Shown: positions 36,146-47,977 of the stretch, piece by piece
Numbering within the stretch: position 1 is the stretch's first letter
How the letters are laid out: every line of letters begins with the position of its first letter
Source of the DNA: Telmatospirillum sp.
GTDB taxonomy: Bacteria > Pseudomonadota > Alphaproteobacteria > CACIAM-22H2
Direction of reading: 5' to 3'
Length of the DNA stretch: 64,000 nucleotides
Assembly: GCA_020248985.1 (NCBI GenBank)
Contig: JADCGL010000003.1
Location: 62,001 to 126,000 of the forward strand
The notes under the pieces: generated by a model
Seen by the model: only the letters and a program-made list of their open reading frames with translations
What the model was told of the DNA's origin: nothing
Databases searched by the model: none
Program-made: the position numbers and the translations under genes

Positions 36146-36721
36146 ATGACTTTGGTGCCGATTGCCGCTCCGAATTTCGATGTCGATGTCGATCTGCGCT
36201 ACGCGACGGCCGACAATTTCACGGGCAAGCCGGTCTATGCCAACGCCCAAGCCTGGTTGCACGCGGATGCCGCCAACGCACTCGCGCGCGCGATCGAATT
36301 GGCGGCTGGCCTCGGATTGCGCTTCAAGATTTTCGACGCGTTCCGCCCGTCCGAAGCGCAATGGGCCTTGTGGAACTTTCGTCCCGATCCCGACTTTCTG
36401 GCCGATCCGCGCCGCGGCTCGCCGCATTCGCGCGGCGTTGCGGTCGATCTCACGCTGATCGACGGGACAACGGGCGCGGAGCTCGACATGGGAACGGGCT
36501 TCGATGCGTTCACGACGCAATCCTACCATGGCGACACCACGGTCGGCCGCGACGCCCAACGCAATCGGCATATTCTGCTGGGCGTGATGTCGGCAGCCGG
36601 CTGGGATTTCTACAGGCGCGAATGGTGGCACTATCAGCTCTTCGATTCGAGACGCTATCCGGTTCTGTCCGACAGCGTGCTGGCGGCAGGGCAGGCGGGC
36701 GGCCTGATGGCGAAGCCTTAG
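36146..36721 (+). CDS. ddpX: D-alanyl-D-alanine dipeptidase (VanX/DdpX family)
   Basis: Zinc dipeptidase that splits D-Ala-D-Ala. The product is 191 residues. Zinc and catalytic residues of the family are in place: H94 and D101 in SPHSRGVAVD, the FDAFRPSEAQ arginine, and E159/H162 in EWWHYQL. No signal peptide is visible, so it is cytoplasmic and probably recycles wall-derived dipeptide rather than giving glycopeptide resistance; no VanA/VanH partner is near. A glycan gene run follows 25 bases downstream. Confidence 0.9.
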   Translation: MTLVPIAAPNFDVDVDLRYATADNFTGKPVYANAQAWLHADAANALARAIELAAGLGLRFKIFDAFRPSEAQWALWNFRPDPDFLADPRRGSPHSRGVAVDLTLIDGTTGAELDMGTGFDAFTTQSYHGDTTVGRDAQRNRHILLGVMSAAGWDFYRREWWHYQLFDSRRYPVLSDSVLAAGQAGGLMAKP

Positions 36722-36746
36722 CCTGCGAATCGGAGACAAGGCGAGC

Positions 36747-37982
36747 GTGAAACGGCTTACCGTCATCGTCAAAGGCTGGCCGCGCCTGTCGGAAACCTTC
36801 GTGGCGCAGGAGCTTGTCGGGCTCGAAGCGCTGGGCCTCGAACTCGATCTGTGGTCGCTGCGCCACCCGACCGACACGCGCCGCCATGCGCTGCATCTGC
36901 AGCTCAAAGCGCGCGTGCGCTATCTGCCGGAATATCTGCGGCAGGAACCGGGCCGCGTGCTGCGCGGGCTTGCCGCCGCCTTTCGCCGGCCGGGCTGGTG
37001 GGCCGCCTTTGGCACTTTCCTCAAAGATTGGCGGCGCGATCCCACGGCCAATCGCATACGCCGCTTCGGCCAGGCGTGCGTGCTGGCAGCCGAAATGGAT
37101 CCGGCCACAGCCCATCTCTACGCGCATTTCATCCACACGCCCGGCTCGGTCGCGCGCTATGCGGCGATCTTGTGCGGGCTCAGCTGGTCGGCGTCCGCGC
37201 ATGCCAAAGACATCTGGACCACGCCTGTCTGGGAAAAGGCCGAAAAACTGGCCGACATGGCCTGGTGCACGACCTGCACAGCCGCCGGGGCCGATCACCT
37301 GAATGCGCTGGTGCCGGGCAAGACGCATCTTGTTTATCACGGGCTCGATCTGGCGCGCTGGCCGGCACCAACCGAATCGCGGCCCAAGCGCGACGGGACG
37401 GACCAACGCGATCCCGTGCAGATCGTCTCGGTCGGCCGGCTGGTCGCCAAAAAAGGCTATGACGATCTGATCGCTGCCTTGGGCCTGCTCGACAAAAAAA
37501 CGGCCTGGCGCCTTGTCCATATCGGCGGCGGGCCGCTCAAAGAAAGCCTAAAGGCGCAAGCCGCTTCCGCCGGCATCGCCGAGCGCATCGACTGGCGCGG
37601 TGCCCAAGACCAAACGGCCGTGCGCGAGACGCTTGCGGGCGGCGATCTGTTCGTGCTGGCAAGCCGCGTTGCCGCCGACGGCGACCGCGACGGACTGCCC
37701 AATGTGCTGATGGAAGCGGCAAGCCAGGGCTTAGCGCTTGTCGCAACCGAAGTTGCCGCGATCCCCGAATTCGTGACGGACGACTGCGGCGTGCTCGTCC
37801 CGCCGGGCGACCCGGCTTCGTTGGCAAGTGCTTTGCAGGCCCTGATCCGCGACCCGGCTGCGCGCACGCGTCTTGGGTCCGCAGCCCAAAGCCGCGTGCG
37901 ACGCGATTTTCCGTTCGCGCGCGGACGCGAAGCACTCTACCAATTGCTGCACCCATGCTTGTCGCCGCCTATGCCCCGCTGA
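36747..37982 (+). CDS. Glycosyltransferase family 4 (first of pair)
   Basis: GT-B fold retaining glycosyltransferase of 411 residues. The N-terminal half (KGWPRLSETFVAQELVGLEALG) is typical of colanic acid/exopolysaccharide-type transferases. The C-terminal half has VSVGRLVAKKGYDDLI, then DGLPNVLMEAASQGLALVATEVAAIPEFV, holding the E-x7-E-like nucleotide-sugar site. Cytoplasmic or membrane-peripheral. Its last 28 bases overlap the next transferase gene in another frame. Donor and acceptor are unknown. Confidence 0.87.
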   Translation: MKRLTVIVKGWPRLSETFVAQELVGLEALGLELDLWSLRHPTDTRRHALHLQLKARVRYLPEYLRQEPGRVLRGLAAAFRRPGWWAAFGTFLKDWRRDPTANRIRRFGQACVLAAEMDPATAHLYAHFIHTPGSVARYAAILCGLSWSASAHAKDIWTTPVWEKAEKLADMAWCTTCTAAGADHLNALVPGKTHLVYHGLDLARWPAPTESRPKRDGTDQRDPVQIVSVGRLVAKKGYDDLIAALGLLDKKTAWRLVHIGGGPLKESLKAQAASAGIAERIDWRGAQDQTAVRETLAGGDLFVLASRVAADGDRDGLPNVLMEAASQGLALVATEVAAIPEFVTDDCGVLVPPGDPASLASALQALIRDPAARTRLGSAAQSRVRRDFPFARGREALYQLLHPCLSPPMPR

Positions 37983-39046
37983 AACCGCCCGACCATCCGG
38001 TGCCGTCCGGCGACCGCCGCGTGGCGCGGCTGCTCGACGCCGCTCTCGTGCGCGCGGGCCATCGCGTGGAATGGCCGTCGCGCTTTCGCAGCCGCGACGG
38101 GGCCGGCAACCGGCTGCGCCAACTGCGCCTGGCTTTGCTGGGCGGGCGCCTCGCCGACCGGCTCTTGCGCCGACTTGCCGCCCGGCCGACCGGTCAGCGC
38201 CCGCAAGCCTGGATCACCTACCATCTCTACTACAAAGCCCCGGACCATCTCGGGCCGACGGTCGCGCGCGGGCTTGGCATTCCCTACATCGTCGTCGAAG
38301 CGTCGCTTGCCGCGAAACAATTGGGCGGCAGATGGGATATGGGCCATCGCGCTACTGTGGCGGCCCTCGGCCAAGCCTCGGCCATTGTCTCGCTCAACCC
38401 GGGCGACGTGCCCGCAATCGACGCATTCCGAAATCCGCGCGTGCCCCATTATCTGCTGCCGCCGTTTCTGGCGGCCGACGCCTATGCGCAAAGCCAGCCG
38501 CGCAGCGCAGCGCCCGCAAGATTATTGGCCGTGGGCATGATGCGCGACGGCGACAAGCGCCGCTCTTACGCCGTACTGGCGCAAGCCCTCGCGCGGGTCA
38601 AAGCGCCGTGGCAGCTTGCAATCGTCGGCGACGGACCCGCGCGCGCCGAAATCGAAGCGGATTTCGCGGCCTTCGGCGCGCGCGTGCGCTTCCACGGCGA
38701 ATGCAATGAATCGCAGATGGCCGCCTTGCGGGCTGCGAGCGACATCTATGTGTGGCCCGCGATCGGCGAGGCGTTCGGCATGGCTCTTTTGGAAGCGCAG
38801 GCAAGCGGCCTGCCGGCCGTCGCCGGCGCCACGCCCGGTGTAGCCGCCATCATCGCCGACGGCCAGACCGGCCTGCTGGCCACGCTTGGCGATGCGGCCG
38901 AATTTGCGCAAGCGCTCGCCACGCTGTGTCTCGATACGGGCTTGCGCGCCAAGATGGGCCGGGCCGCCTTCGCCAAGGTACGCGAACAGCACGACATTGC
39001 CGGAGCCGCCGATTTGCTCGACCGCATCCTGCGGCGGCAAGCATGA
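37955..39046 (+). CDS. Glycosyltransferase family 4 (second of pair)
   Basis: GT-B glycosyltransferase of 363 residues. The N-terminus has PPDHPVPSGDRRVARLLDAAL, the start of the second Rossmann domain is ARLLAVGMMRDGDKRRSY, and the donor-site region is WPAIGEAFGMALLEAQASGLPAVAG. It starts 28 bases inside the previous gene and overlaps the next by four bases, so it is co-translated. It is not a close duplicate of its neighbour. Confidence 0.86.
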   Translation: MLVAAYAPLKPPDHPVPSGDRRVARLLDAALVRAGHRVEWPSRFRSRDGAGNRLRQLRLALLGGRLADRLLRRLAARPTGQRPQAWITYHLYYKAPDHLGPTVARGLGIPYIVVEASLAAKQLGGRWDMGHRATVAALGQASAIVSLNPGDVPAIDAFRNPRVPHYLLPPFLAADAYAQSQPRSAAPARLLAVGMMRDGDKRRSYAVLAQALARVKAPWQLAIVGDGPARAEIEADFAAFGARVRFHGECNESQMAALRAASDIYVWPAIGEAFGMALLEAQASGLPAVAGATPGVAAIIADGQTGLLATLGDAAEFAQALATLCLDTGLRAKMGRAAFAKVREQHDIAGAADLLDRILRRQA

Positions 39047-39654
39047 CCGAAAAGCGCACCTATGTGGCTTTCATGCGCCACGGCCCGACCGCGTGGAACG
39101 GGGCCCGCCGCCTGCAAGGGCGTGCGGACATCGAAATCACGCCGCGCTCGCAGCATTTCCTCGAAGAGCGCCGCCTGCCGCGCGAGTTCGGGCATTTCCG
39201 CGTGCTGTGTTCGCCCTTGCGGCGGTGCCGACAGACAGCCGAGATCCTCGGCCTCAAGTCCGAGATCGAGCCGCGTTTGATCGAAATGGATTGGGGCGAA
39301 TTCGAGGGTCGCACGATCGAAGAACTGCGCGTGTCGCACAATTTCGATTTCGCCGAAAACGAAAAGCGCGGCCTCGATTTCCAGCCGCCGGGCGGCGAAT
39401 CGCCGCGCATGGTGCAGGAACGTGTGGCGCCCTTGCTGCGCGAGATCGCCCTCGAAGGCCTCGACACGCTGTGCGTCACGCATCGCGGCATTTTCCGTGC
39501 GGTCTATGCGCGCGCGCGCAATTGGGACATGGTCGGTCCGCCGCCCGACAAGCTCGATCTCTATTCGCTGCATGTTTTCGCCCTCGATGCGGACGGCACG
39601 CCGCATGTCGAAGCGCTCAATCTGGCGCTGAAACGGCGATGGCTAAAATCCTGA
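39043..39654 (+). CDS. Histidine phosphatase in the glycan operon
   Basis: Phosphoglycerate-mutase-like phosphatase, 203 residues, with FMRHGPTAWNGARRLQGR at the N-terminus, CSPLRRCRQTAEIL, and the second His in LCVTHRGIFRAVYARA. Cytoplasmic. It starts in an ATGA overlap and is overlapped by the next gene over 16 bases. Its place among glycosyltransferases suggests it removes phosphate from a sugar phosphate or lipid-linked intermediate; this is inference. Confidence 0.84.
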   Translation: MTEKRTYVAFMRHGPTAWNGARRLQGRADIEITPRSQHFLEERRLPREFGHFRVLCSPLRRCRQTAEILGLKSEIEPRLIEMDWGEFEGRTIEELRVSHNFDFAENEKRGLDFQPPGGESPRMVQERVAPLLREIALEGLDTLCVTHRGIFRAVYARARNWDMVGPPPDKLDLYSLHVFALDADGTPHVEALNLALKRRWLKS

Positions 39655-40736
39655 TCCATGTCCAGCATCTGCTGGGCTCGGGCCACGCACACCGCATGGC
39701 GGCGATCGCCGCCGCAGCTGCCGCACGCGGCCACGACGTAACGCTCGCCTCGGGCGGCCGTCCGCTGAAGCTGGCCCTCGGCGAAGCCAAGCTCGCGCAA
39801 TTGCCCAGCCTCGTTGCCGCCGATGCGCGCTTCAAAGATCTGCGCGACGACCAAGACCGGCCCATCGATGCCGCCTGGCGAAGCCGCCGCGCGGCTGCCA
39901 CACGCGATTTGTTTTTGCGGCTCAAGCCCGACTTGCTCGTCGTCGAGCTCTATCCGTTCGGACGCAGCATGCTGACTTTCGAGCTTGAAGCGCTGCTTGA
40001 CGACGCGCGCGGCATTCCGGTGCTGTGCTCGGTGCGCGACGTGCTGCAGCGCCCGGCCGAGGCAGCCAAGGCGGCCGCACGGGTTGCGGCGGTCTCGCGC
40101 TTCGACGCCGTGCTCGTGCATGGCGACCGCGACTTTCTGCCGCTCCAAGCAAGCTGGCCCGAAACGGCGTCGCTCGGAGCAAAGCTGCATTACACGGGCT
40201 ATGTCGGCCCGGCCGAAGGCGCGGCAAGCACAGCGCGCGACGAAGTCGTCGTGTCGGTCGGCGGCGGAGCGGCGGGCAAAGAATTGCTGGCGGCGACCTT
40301 GGCGCTGGCCGAGCGGCGCGCCAATGCCGGCGAGAAATGGCGCATCCGTGTCGGCAATGCGACAAACGTGCCGACCTGCGCCAATCCGCATATCGTGTGC
40401 GAGCCGAACCAGGCGGACTTTGCCGATCTTTTGCGCCATGCGCGTCTTTCGATCAGTCAAGCCGGCTACAATACCTGCGTCGATCTGTTGCGCGCCCGCT
40501 GCCCGGCCATTCTCGTTCCTTTCGATGCGGGCAACGAGCGCGAACAGACGATCCGCGCGCACGCGTTTGCCGAAGCGGGGTTGGCGCAGCTTTGCACGCC
40601 CGCCACGCTTGCCGCCGCGATCGACAACGCGCAGAAGCCGCGCGCCCACAACATCGCTTGCGAAGGGGCGGCCCAAACAGCCAAACTCTTCGAACAATGG
40701 CTGCACCCTATCCCCTTGCCGACTGGACCGATCTGA
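39639..40736 (+). CDS. MurG-like (GT28-type) glycosyltransferase
   Basis: Predicted glycosyltransferase of 365 residues, similar to the COG4671 group. It starts MAKILIHVQHLLGSGHAHRMA, with the nucleotide-sugar side VVVSVGGGAAGKELL, and ends with the MurG-like acceptor/UDP-site run ARLSISQAGYNTCVDLL followed by PFDAGNEREQTIRA. It overlaps the phosphatase gene by 16 bases and the deacetylase gene by 40 bases. The family is not well characterised; it is not MurG itself, since the cell-division cluster is absent. Confidence 0.82.
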   Translation: MAKILIHVQHLLGSGHAHRMAAIAAAAAARGHDVTLASGGRPLKLALGEAKLAQLPSLVAADARFKDLRDDQDRPIDAAWRSRRAAATRDLFLRLKPDLLVVELYPFGRSMLTFELEALLDDARGIPVLCSVRDVLQRPAEAAKAAARVAAVSRFDAVLVHGDRDFLPLQASWPETASLGAKLHYTGYVGPAEGAASTARDEVVVSVGGGAAGKELLAATLALAERRANAGEKWRIRVGNATNVPTCANPHIVCEPNQADFADLLRHARLSISQAGYNTCVDLLRARCPAILVPFDAGNEREQTIRAHAFAEAGLAQLCTPATLAAAIDNAQKPRAHNIACEGAAQTAKLFEQWLHPIPLPTGPI

Positions 40737-41464
40737 CCGCCACGCTCGACGCCTATGCCGCCGCCGGCAAAAGCGCGACCTTGTGGTGGCGCGACGACGA
40801 CGCCACCCACCCGACCGCAGCCCTCGACCGGCTGCTGGCGATCGCACCGACAATTCCGCTGGCCTTGGCCGTCATCCCAGCGCGCGCCGTACCCGACTTG
40901 GCTGCGCGCGTGGGGCAAGCGCCCAATGTGCGCGTATGCCTGCATGGCTGGAACCATTGGAACCATGCGCCGCTCGGCGCCCCAAAATCCGAGTTGGGTC
41001 CGGAGCGGCCCACGGCCTATGTGGTCGGCGAATTGGCGCGCGGGCATATGACACTGCGCAGCCTATTTCCGGACATGCTGGCCATGCTGGTCCCGCCGCA
41101 CAACCGCATCGCCCCTGCTGCGGCGACCGCCCTGCGCGGGGCAGGCCTCACCGGGCTTTCGGCCTTCAATGCGCGCAAGAACGTGCCGCCTGGCATCGTC
41201 CAGACGAACACCCATATCGACCTTATGGATTGGACCACGCGCCGCTTCGCGGGCGAGGCGTCCTGCTTGGGCGCTCTTGTCGGGCATTTGCGCGCAAAGC
41301 TTGAGGCGCGCGTCGATGCCGACGAGCCGACTGGCATCCTCACGCATCATCTGGCGCACGACGAAGAGGCATGGGCCTTCCTGCAGCGCGTCTTCGCGGC
41401 TCTTGGCGCGCATCGTGCGGTGCGCTTTGCCGACCCTGTTGAAATTTTCGCGGCGCAACCATGA
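40697..41464 (+). CDS. Polysaccharide deacetylase family protein
   Basis: NodB-fold deacetylase of 255 residues. The metal-binding acidic motif is WWRDDDATHP (D33-D35), and the His pair is in CLHGWNHWNHAP (H83, H87/H90). A later histidine site is GILTHHLAHDEEAW. It is thus likely to remove an N- or O-acetyl group from a sugar in the cytoplasm, as no signal peptide is seen. It starts 40 bases inside the MurG-like gene and overlaps the next gene by four bases. Confidence 0.83.
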   Translation: MAAPYPLADWTDLTATLDAYAAAGKSATLWWRDDDATHPTAALDRLLAIAPTIPLALAVIPARAVPDLAARVGQAPNVRVCLHGWNHWNHAPLGAPKSELGPERPTAYVVGELARGHMTLRSLFPDMLAMLVPPHNRIAPAAATALRGAGLTGLSAFNARKNVPPGIVQTNTHIDLMDWTTRRFAGEASCLGALVGHLRAKLEARVDADEPTGILTHHLAHDEEAWAFLQRVFAALGAHRAVRFADPVEIFAAQP

Positions 41465-41981
41465 CAGAACGACTTTCCTACCCCGTCAAAGCCGTGATGG
41501 GCGACTATGCGCGCGCGGCGATCGGCATCATATTCACCGGCGTACCGGCCTTGTCGCTCGGGCAATGGACGTTTGCGCACTGGCTGCTTGTACCGCTGTG
41601 CCTTCTGTTTCTGGTTTTTGCGTGGCGGACCCGAGTACGCCAGAGAACCGCAATCGTTTGGGACGACACGGGTCTCTCGCTTTCGGGGTCTGCGCAAGCT
41701 AGTGTTCGCTGGAATCAAGTTCGGTCGCTGAAACTTGCATTCTACGCAACGGGGCGCGACCGCACGGGGGGGTGGATGCAACTGACGCTGAAATCCGACG
41801 CAGCGAAAATCAGTGCCGATTCGGCTGCCGACAATTTTCCGGCTTTTGCGGCGCGTGCGGCTCTGGCAGCACAAGCGCTCGACTTGCCGATCGACGACGC
41901 CACGCGTGCGAATTTCAACGCTATCGGAATCCCTTTTGCCCCATCCGTTCGCGAGACCGCCGCAATCGACGAGGCGAACGC

Positions 41982-41985
<4 letters not shown>
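41461..41985 (+). CDS. Small membrane protein with PH-like domain
   Basis: A 174-residue protein with two adjoining membrane helices (about 19-56) and a soluble beta-rich part (about 63-110; TAIVWDDTGLSLSGSA, VRWNQVRSLKLAF) like bacterial PH domains (STM3941-type). No function known. It overlaps the deacetylase by four bases and the ABC ATPase by four (GTGA), so it physically links the glycan genes and the importer genes in one reading run. Confidence 0.65.
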
Positions 41986-43900
<1,915 letters not shown>

Positions 43901-43904
<4 letters not shown>

Positions 43905-45799
43905 TTCGCAAACTCGCACTCGCCCTTTCCCTGTTGGCGGCACCGGCTGCGGCGGCGCCCTACATCGAAACGCCGTCGCTTGCCGCGGACGTTGCCGGCG
44001 GGCGTTTGCCTGCGATCGCCGAGCGACTGCCCAAAGCGCCGCTTGCGACCAAATTGGCGCGCGAAGATTGGGAGCCCGGCCGCCATGGCGGCGAATTGCG
44101 CACGCTCGCGGGCCGCGCCCAGGATGTGCGCATCATCTCGACCTTCAGCTACGCGCGGCTGATCGGCTACGATGCCGAGCTGCGTTTGGCGCCCGATCTG
44201 CTCGAAGCGCTCGACATCGTCGAGGGCCGCATCTTCACGATGCGCTTGCGCCCTGGCCATCGCTGGTCGGACGGCGCCCCCTTCACGTCCGAAGATTTCC
44301 GCTATTTCTGGGAGGACGTCGCCAACAACAAAGAGTTGTCGCCGGGCGGTCCCGTCAAGGCGCTGCTCGTGGACGGCAAGCCGCCCAAAGTTTCGTATCC
44401 CGACGCGACGACCGTGGTTTTCGAATGGCATGCGCCCAATCCGGGCCTGCTGTCGGCGCTGGCCGGGCCCGCACCGCTGACGCTTTACCGCCCCGCCCAT
44501 TATCTGCGCGCCTTCCATGCGCGCTACACCGATCCGGCCGCGTTGACGCAAGCCGCCCGCCGCACCAATGCACGCAATTGGGCGCAGATGCACAATCGGC
44601 TCGACAGTGTCGGCCGCAACGAGAATCCGGATCTGCCCACGCTCGATCCGTGGATGGTGCGCACGCGCGCACCCTCGGAGCGTTTCGTGTTCGAACGCAA
44701 TCCCTTCTACCACCGCATCGACGAGAACGGGCGCCAGCTGCCCTATATTGACCGGCTCGTGATGAACGTGGCCGACGGCAAAATTCTTTCCGCCAAAACG
44801 GGAGCGGGCGAGTCTGATTTGCAGGCGCGCGGCCTCAATTTTGCGAACTACACGTTTCTGCGCCAGGCCGGCAAGCGCAACGATTTCGAAACGCGCCTGT
44901 GGAACACGGCCAAGGGTTCCCACATCGCGCTCTATCCCAATCTCAACGCCAACGACCCGGTCTGGCGCACGCTGCTGCGCGACGTTCGCTTCCGCCGCGC
45001 TTTGTCGCTTGCGATCAACCGGCGCGAAGTGAATCAGGTCGTGTATTTCGGCCTTGCGGTCGAAGGTGCGAACAGCGTGCTGCCGGCAAGCCCGCTTTAC
45101 GCGCCTGAGTTCCGCAATCTCTGGAGCGGCTTCGACATCGCGACCGCCAACCGCTTGCTCGACGAGATGGGCCTTACCCAGCGCGACGGGCGCGGCGTGC
45201 GCAAACTGCCCGACGGCCGCCCGCTCGAAATGGTGGTCGAAACGGCGGGCGAGGACGGCGAACAGGTCGACGTGCTCGAGCTCATCCACGATTCCTGGAT
45301 GCAGATCGGCGTCAAGCTGTTCTCGCGCCCGCAGCAGCGCGAGATTTTCCGCAACCGCATCTTCGCGGGCGAAACCAAGATGAGCGTGTGGATCGGCCTC
45401 GAAAACGGCTTGCCGAGCGCCGATTTTTCGCCCGAAGAGCTCGCTCCCGTCTCGCAGAACCATCTGCAATGGCCCAAATGGGGCCAGTTCGCCGAAACCG
45501 GGGGAACGGCCGGCGAAGCGGTCGATATGGCGGCCGCAAAGGAACTGCTCGAACTCAACGAAGCCTGGCGCAAGGCCGGCGATCCGGCCGACCGCGCGCG
45601 CATCTGGCAGCGCATGCTTGCCAACCACGCCGAAAACGTCTGGTCGATCGGGATCGTCGCCAATGTGCGCCAGCCCGTGGTGGTGTCGCGCCGCTTGCGC
45701 AACGTGCCGAGCGAAGCGGTGTGGAATTGGGACCCGGGCGCTTTCTTCGGCATGCACCGCATGGATACGTTCTGGTTCGACGGCGAGGCGCGGAAATAG
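43901..45799 (+). CDS. ABC transporter substrate-binding protein, family 5
   Basis: Periplasmic binding protein (SBP_bac_5) of 632 residues, larger than DppA. A Sec signal is clear (RKLALALSLLAAPAAA). The domain marks are MRLRPGHRWSDGAPFTSEDF and VRFRRALSLAINRREVNQVVYFG. Ligands of this family include peptides, opines and, in some branches, oligosaccharides. It starts in an ATGA overlap with the ATPase and is followed by the permeases, so the full importer is encoded here. Confidence 0.9.
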
Positions 45800-45803
45800 C
45801 GGC

Positions 45804-46802
45804 ATGTTCCAGTATCTGATCCGCCGCCTTCTGGTGATGGTGCCGACCTTGCTGGCGATCAGCGCCATCGTGTTCACGATCATCCAGCTGCCGCCCGGCG
45901 ACTATCTGTCGACGCTGATCGCCGAGCTGCAGTCGCAGGGCGAGACCGCCAATCTCGAGCGCATCGCTTTCTTGCGCGAGCAGTACGGGCTCGACCGCAC
46001 GCCGGTCGAACAGTATTTCCATTGGCTGTTCGGTCTGCTTGAGGGCGATCTGGGCTGGTCGTTCGAGTACAATCTGCCGGTCAACCAAGTGATCGGCGAC
46101 AGGCTCGCTTTGAGCTTCCTGATCGCGTTCGTGACCGTGCTGTTCACCTATGCGGTCGCCTTCCCGATCGGCATCTATTCGGCCACGCACCAGTATTCGT
46201 GGGGCGATTACGGCCTCACGCTGCTCGGGTTTTTGGGGCTTGCGACGCCGTCTTTTCTGCTGGCCCTCGTGATGCTGTATCTCGCCAATGTGTGGTTCGG
46301 CACGTCGATCGGCGGGCTGATGGACCCCGAATACATCGACGCGCCCATGTCGTGGGGCAAGTTCGTGTCGGTGCTCGAGCATCTGTGGATCCCGGTCCTC
46401 GTGATCGGCACGTCGGGCACAGCCGCGATGATTCGGCGCCTGCGTGCCAATCTGCTCGACGAACTGCAGAAACAGTATTTCACGACCGCCAAAGCCAAGG
46501 GCCTGCCGCCGCGCCGGGCCCTTCTCAAATATCCGCTGCGCATGTCGCTCAATCCGTTCATTTCCGACATCGGCGACCTTCTGCCGCACATGATCTCGGG
46601 CGCTGCCATCGTCTCGGTCGTGATGTCGCTGCCGACGAACGGCCCGATGCTGCTGGCGGCGCTGCGCAGCCAAGACATGTATCTGGCCGGTTCGTTCCTG
46701 ATGATCGAAGCGGTGCTGATCGTGGTCGGCGTGTTCCTGTCCGACCTGGCGCTCGCCGCCCTCGATCCGCGCATCCGCCTGCATGGAGGCGCCACGAAAT
46801 GA
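45804..46802 (+). CDS. ABC transporter permease, DppB-like
   Basis: Inner-membrane permease of 332 residues with about six helices. The N-terminal IRRLLVMVPTLLAISAIVF leads to QLPPGDYLSTLIAELQSQGE, a variant loop different from classical DppB (which has PGDP). The coupling helix region is TAKAKGLPPRRALLKYPLR. The PPGDY type is one I associate with an oligosaccharide-importing branch of the peptide family; this is not proven. It begins four bases after the binding-protein stop. Confidence 0.92.
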   Translation: MFQYLIRRLLVMVPTLLAISAIVFTIIQLPPGDYLSTLIAELQSQGETANLERIAFLREQYGLDRTPVEQYFHWLFGLLEGDLGWSFEYNLPVNQVIGDRLALSFLIAFVTVLFTYAVAFPIGIYSATHQYSWGDYGLTLLGFLGLATPSFLLALVMLYLANVWFGTSIGGLMDPEYIDAPMSWGKFVSVLEHLWIPVLVIGTSGTAAMIRRLRANLLDELQKQYFTTAKAKGLPPRRALLKYPLRMSLNPFISDIGDLLPHMISGAAIVSVVMSLPTNGPMLLAALRSQDMYLAGSFLMIEAVLIVVGVFLSDLALAALDPRIRLHGGATK

Positions 46803-47974
46803 GCGGGGCCCCTGTGACGAGCGACGAGAAACTGCCGCACTATGTGCGCCGCGAGCCGTTCGACGCGTACGACGGCGAGAGGCTCGACCCGAAGCTCGAA
46901 TCCTACTACATGGCCACGCAGTGGCGGCTGATGTGGTGGAAGCTGAAGCGCCATCGGCTTGCCGTGTGGTCGGGCGTTTTCCTGCTGCTGATGTACGCCT
47001 CGATTCTGGTCAGCGAGATGATCGCGCCCTATGCGAGCGGCACGCGCAACACCGATTTCATCTACGCACCGCCGCAGGCCGTGCATCTGTTCCACGACGG
47101 CAAATTTGTGGGCCCCTTCGTGTACGGACTCGACTATTCGCTCGATCTCGATACGCTGAAGCGCAACTACACGCCCAATCCCGACAAGGTTCAGAAGCTG
47201 CGCTTTTTCTGCAGCGGCGACCGCTACGAATGGATGGGGCTCGTCGCCGGCAGTTTCCATTTCGTGTGCCCGGCCGAGGGCGGCACATTTTTCTTTTTCG
47301 GCACCGACAGGCTCGGGCGCGACGTGTTCAGCCGGCTTGCCTACGGAACGCGCATTTCGCTGACGATCGGTCTCATTGGCGTCACGATCAAATTCATTCT
47401 CGGCATCGTGCTGGGCGGGCTTGCCGGCTATTACGGCGGCTGGGTCGACATGGCGATCCAGCGCCTGATCGAGATCATCCGCTCCTTCCCCGAACTGCCT
47501 TTGTGGATGGCCCTTTCGGCGTCGCTGCCGGTGTCGTGGAGCCCGCTCTACATCTATTTCGGCATCACGCTCATTCTCGGCATGATCGGTTGGACCGGTT
47601 TGGGCCGCGCCGTGCGCTCGAAGCTCTTGTCGCTGCGCGAGGAAGATTTCTGCACGGCTGCCAATCTGATGGGCGCGTCGCCCCGGCGCATCATCTTCCG
47701 CCATCTGGTGCCGAGCTTCATGAGCCATCTGATCGCGTCGGCAACGCTCGCGATTCCGACGATGATCCTCGGCGAAACGGCGCTGAGCTTTTTGGGTCTA
47801 GGCCTGCGCCCGCCGATCACGTCGTGGGGCGTGTTGCTGACGGAGGCGCAGAACATCAACGTGGTCGCGCTCTATCCGTGGCTGCTGCTGCCCGTGCTGC
47901 CAGTCATCGCCACGGTGCTTGCCTTCAACTTTTTGGGCGACGGTTTGCGCGACGCCGCCGACCCCTACAAGTAG
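46799..47974 (+). CDS. ABC transporter permease, DppC-like
   Basis: Second permease, 391 residues. A cytoplasmic start (about 45 residues) and first helix (WSGVFLLLMYASILVSEMIA) are followed by a large periplasmic insert (about 80-160) before GTDRLGRDVFSRLAYGTR and five more helices. The coupling loop is AANLMGASPRRIIFRHLVP. The insert is longer than in DppC and recalls YejE-type permeases. It starts in an ATGA overlap and ends three bases from a convergent gene. Confidence 0.92.
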   Translation: MSGAPVTSDEKLPHYVRREPFDAYDGERLDPKLESYYMATQWRLMWWKLKRHRLAVWSGVFLLLMYASILVSEMIAPYASGTRNTDFIYAPPQAVHLFHDGKFVGPFVYGLDYSLDLDTLKRNYTPNPDKVQKLRFFCSGDRYEWMGLVAGSFHFVCPAEGGTFFFFGTDRLGRDVFSRLAYGTRISLTIGLIGVTIKFILGIVLGGLAGYYGGWVDMAIQRLIEIIRSFPELPLWMALSASLPVSWSPLYIYFGITLILGMIGWTGLGRAVRSKLLSLREEDFCTAANLMGASPRRIIFRHLVPSFMSHLIASATLAIPTMILGETALSFLGLGLRPPITSWGVLLTEAQNINVVALYPWLLLPVLPVIATVLAFNFLGDGLRDAADPYK

Positions 47975-47977
47975 GAA

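Noticed and set aside
36146-36721. Glycopeptide resistance cluster (vanX)
   Set aside because: Only the dipeptidase is present; no D-Ala-D-Lac ligase, VanH or VanRS genes are near, so wall recycling is more likely.
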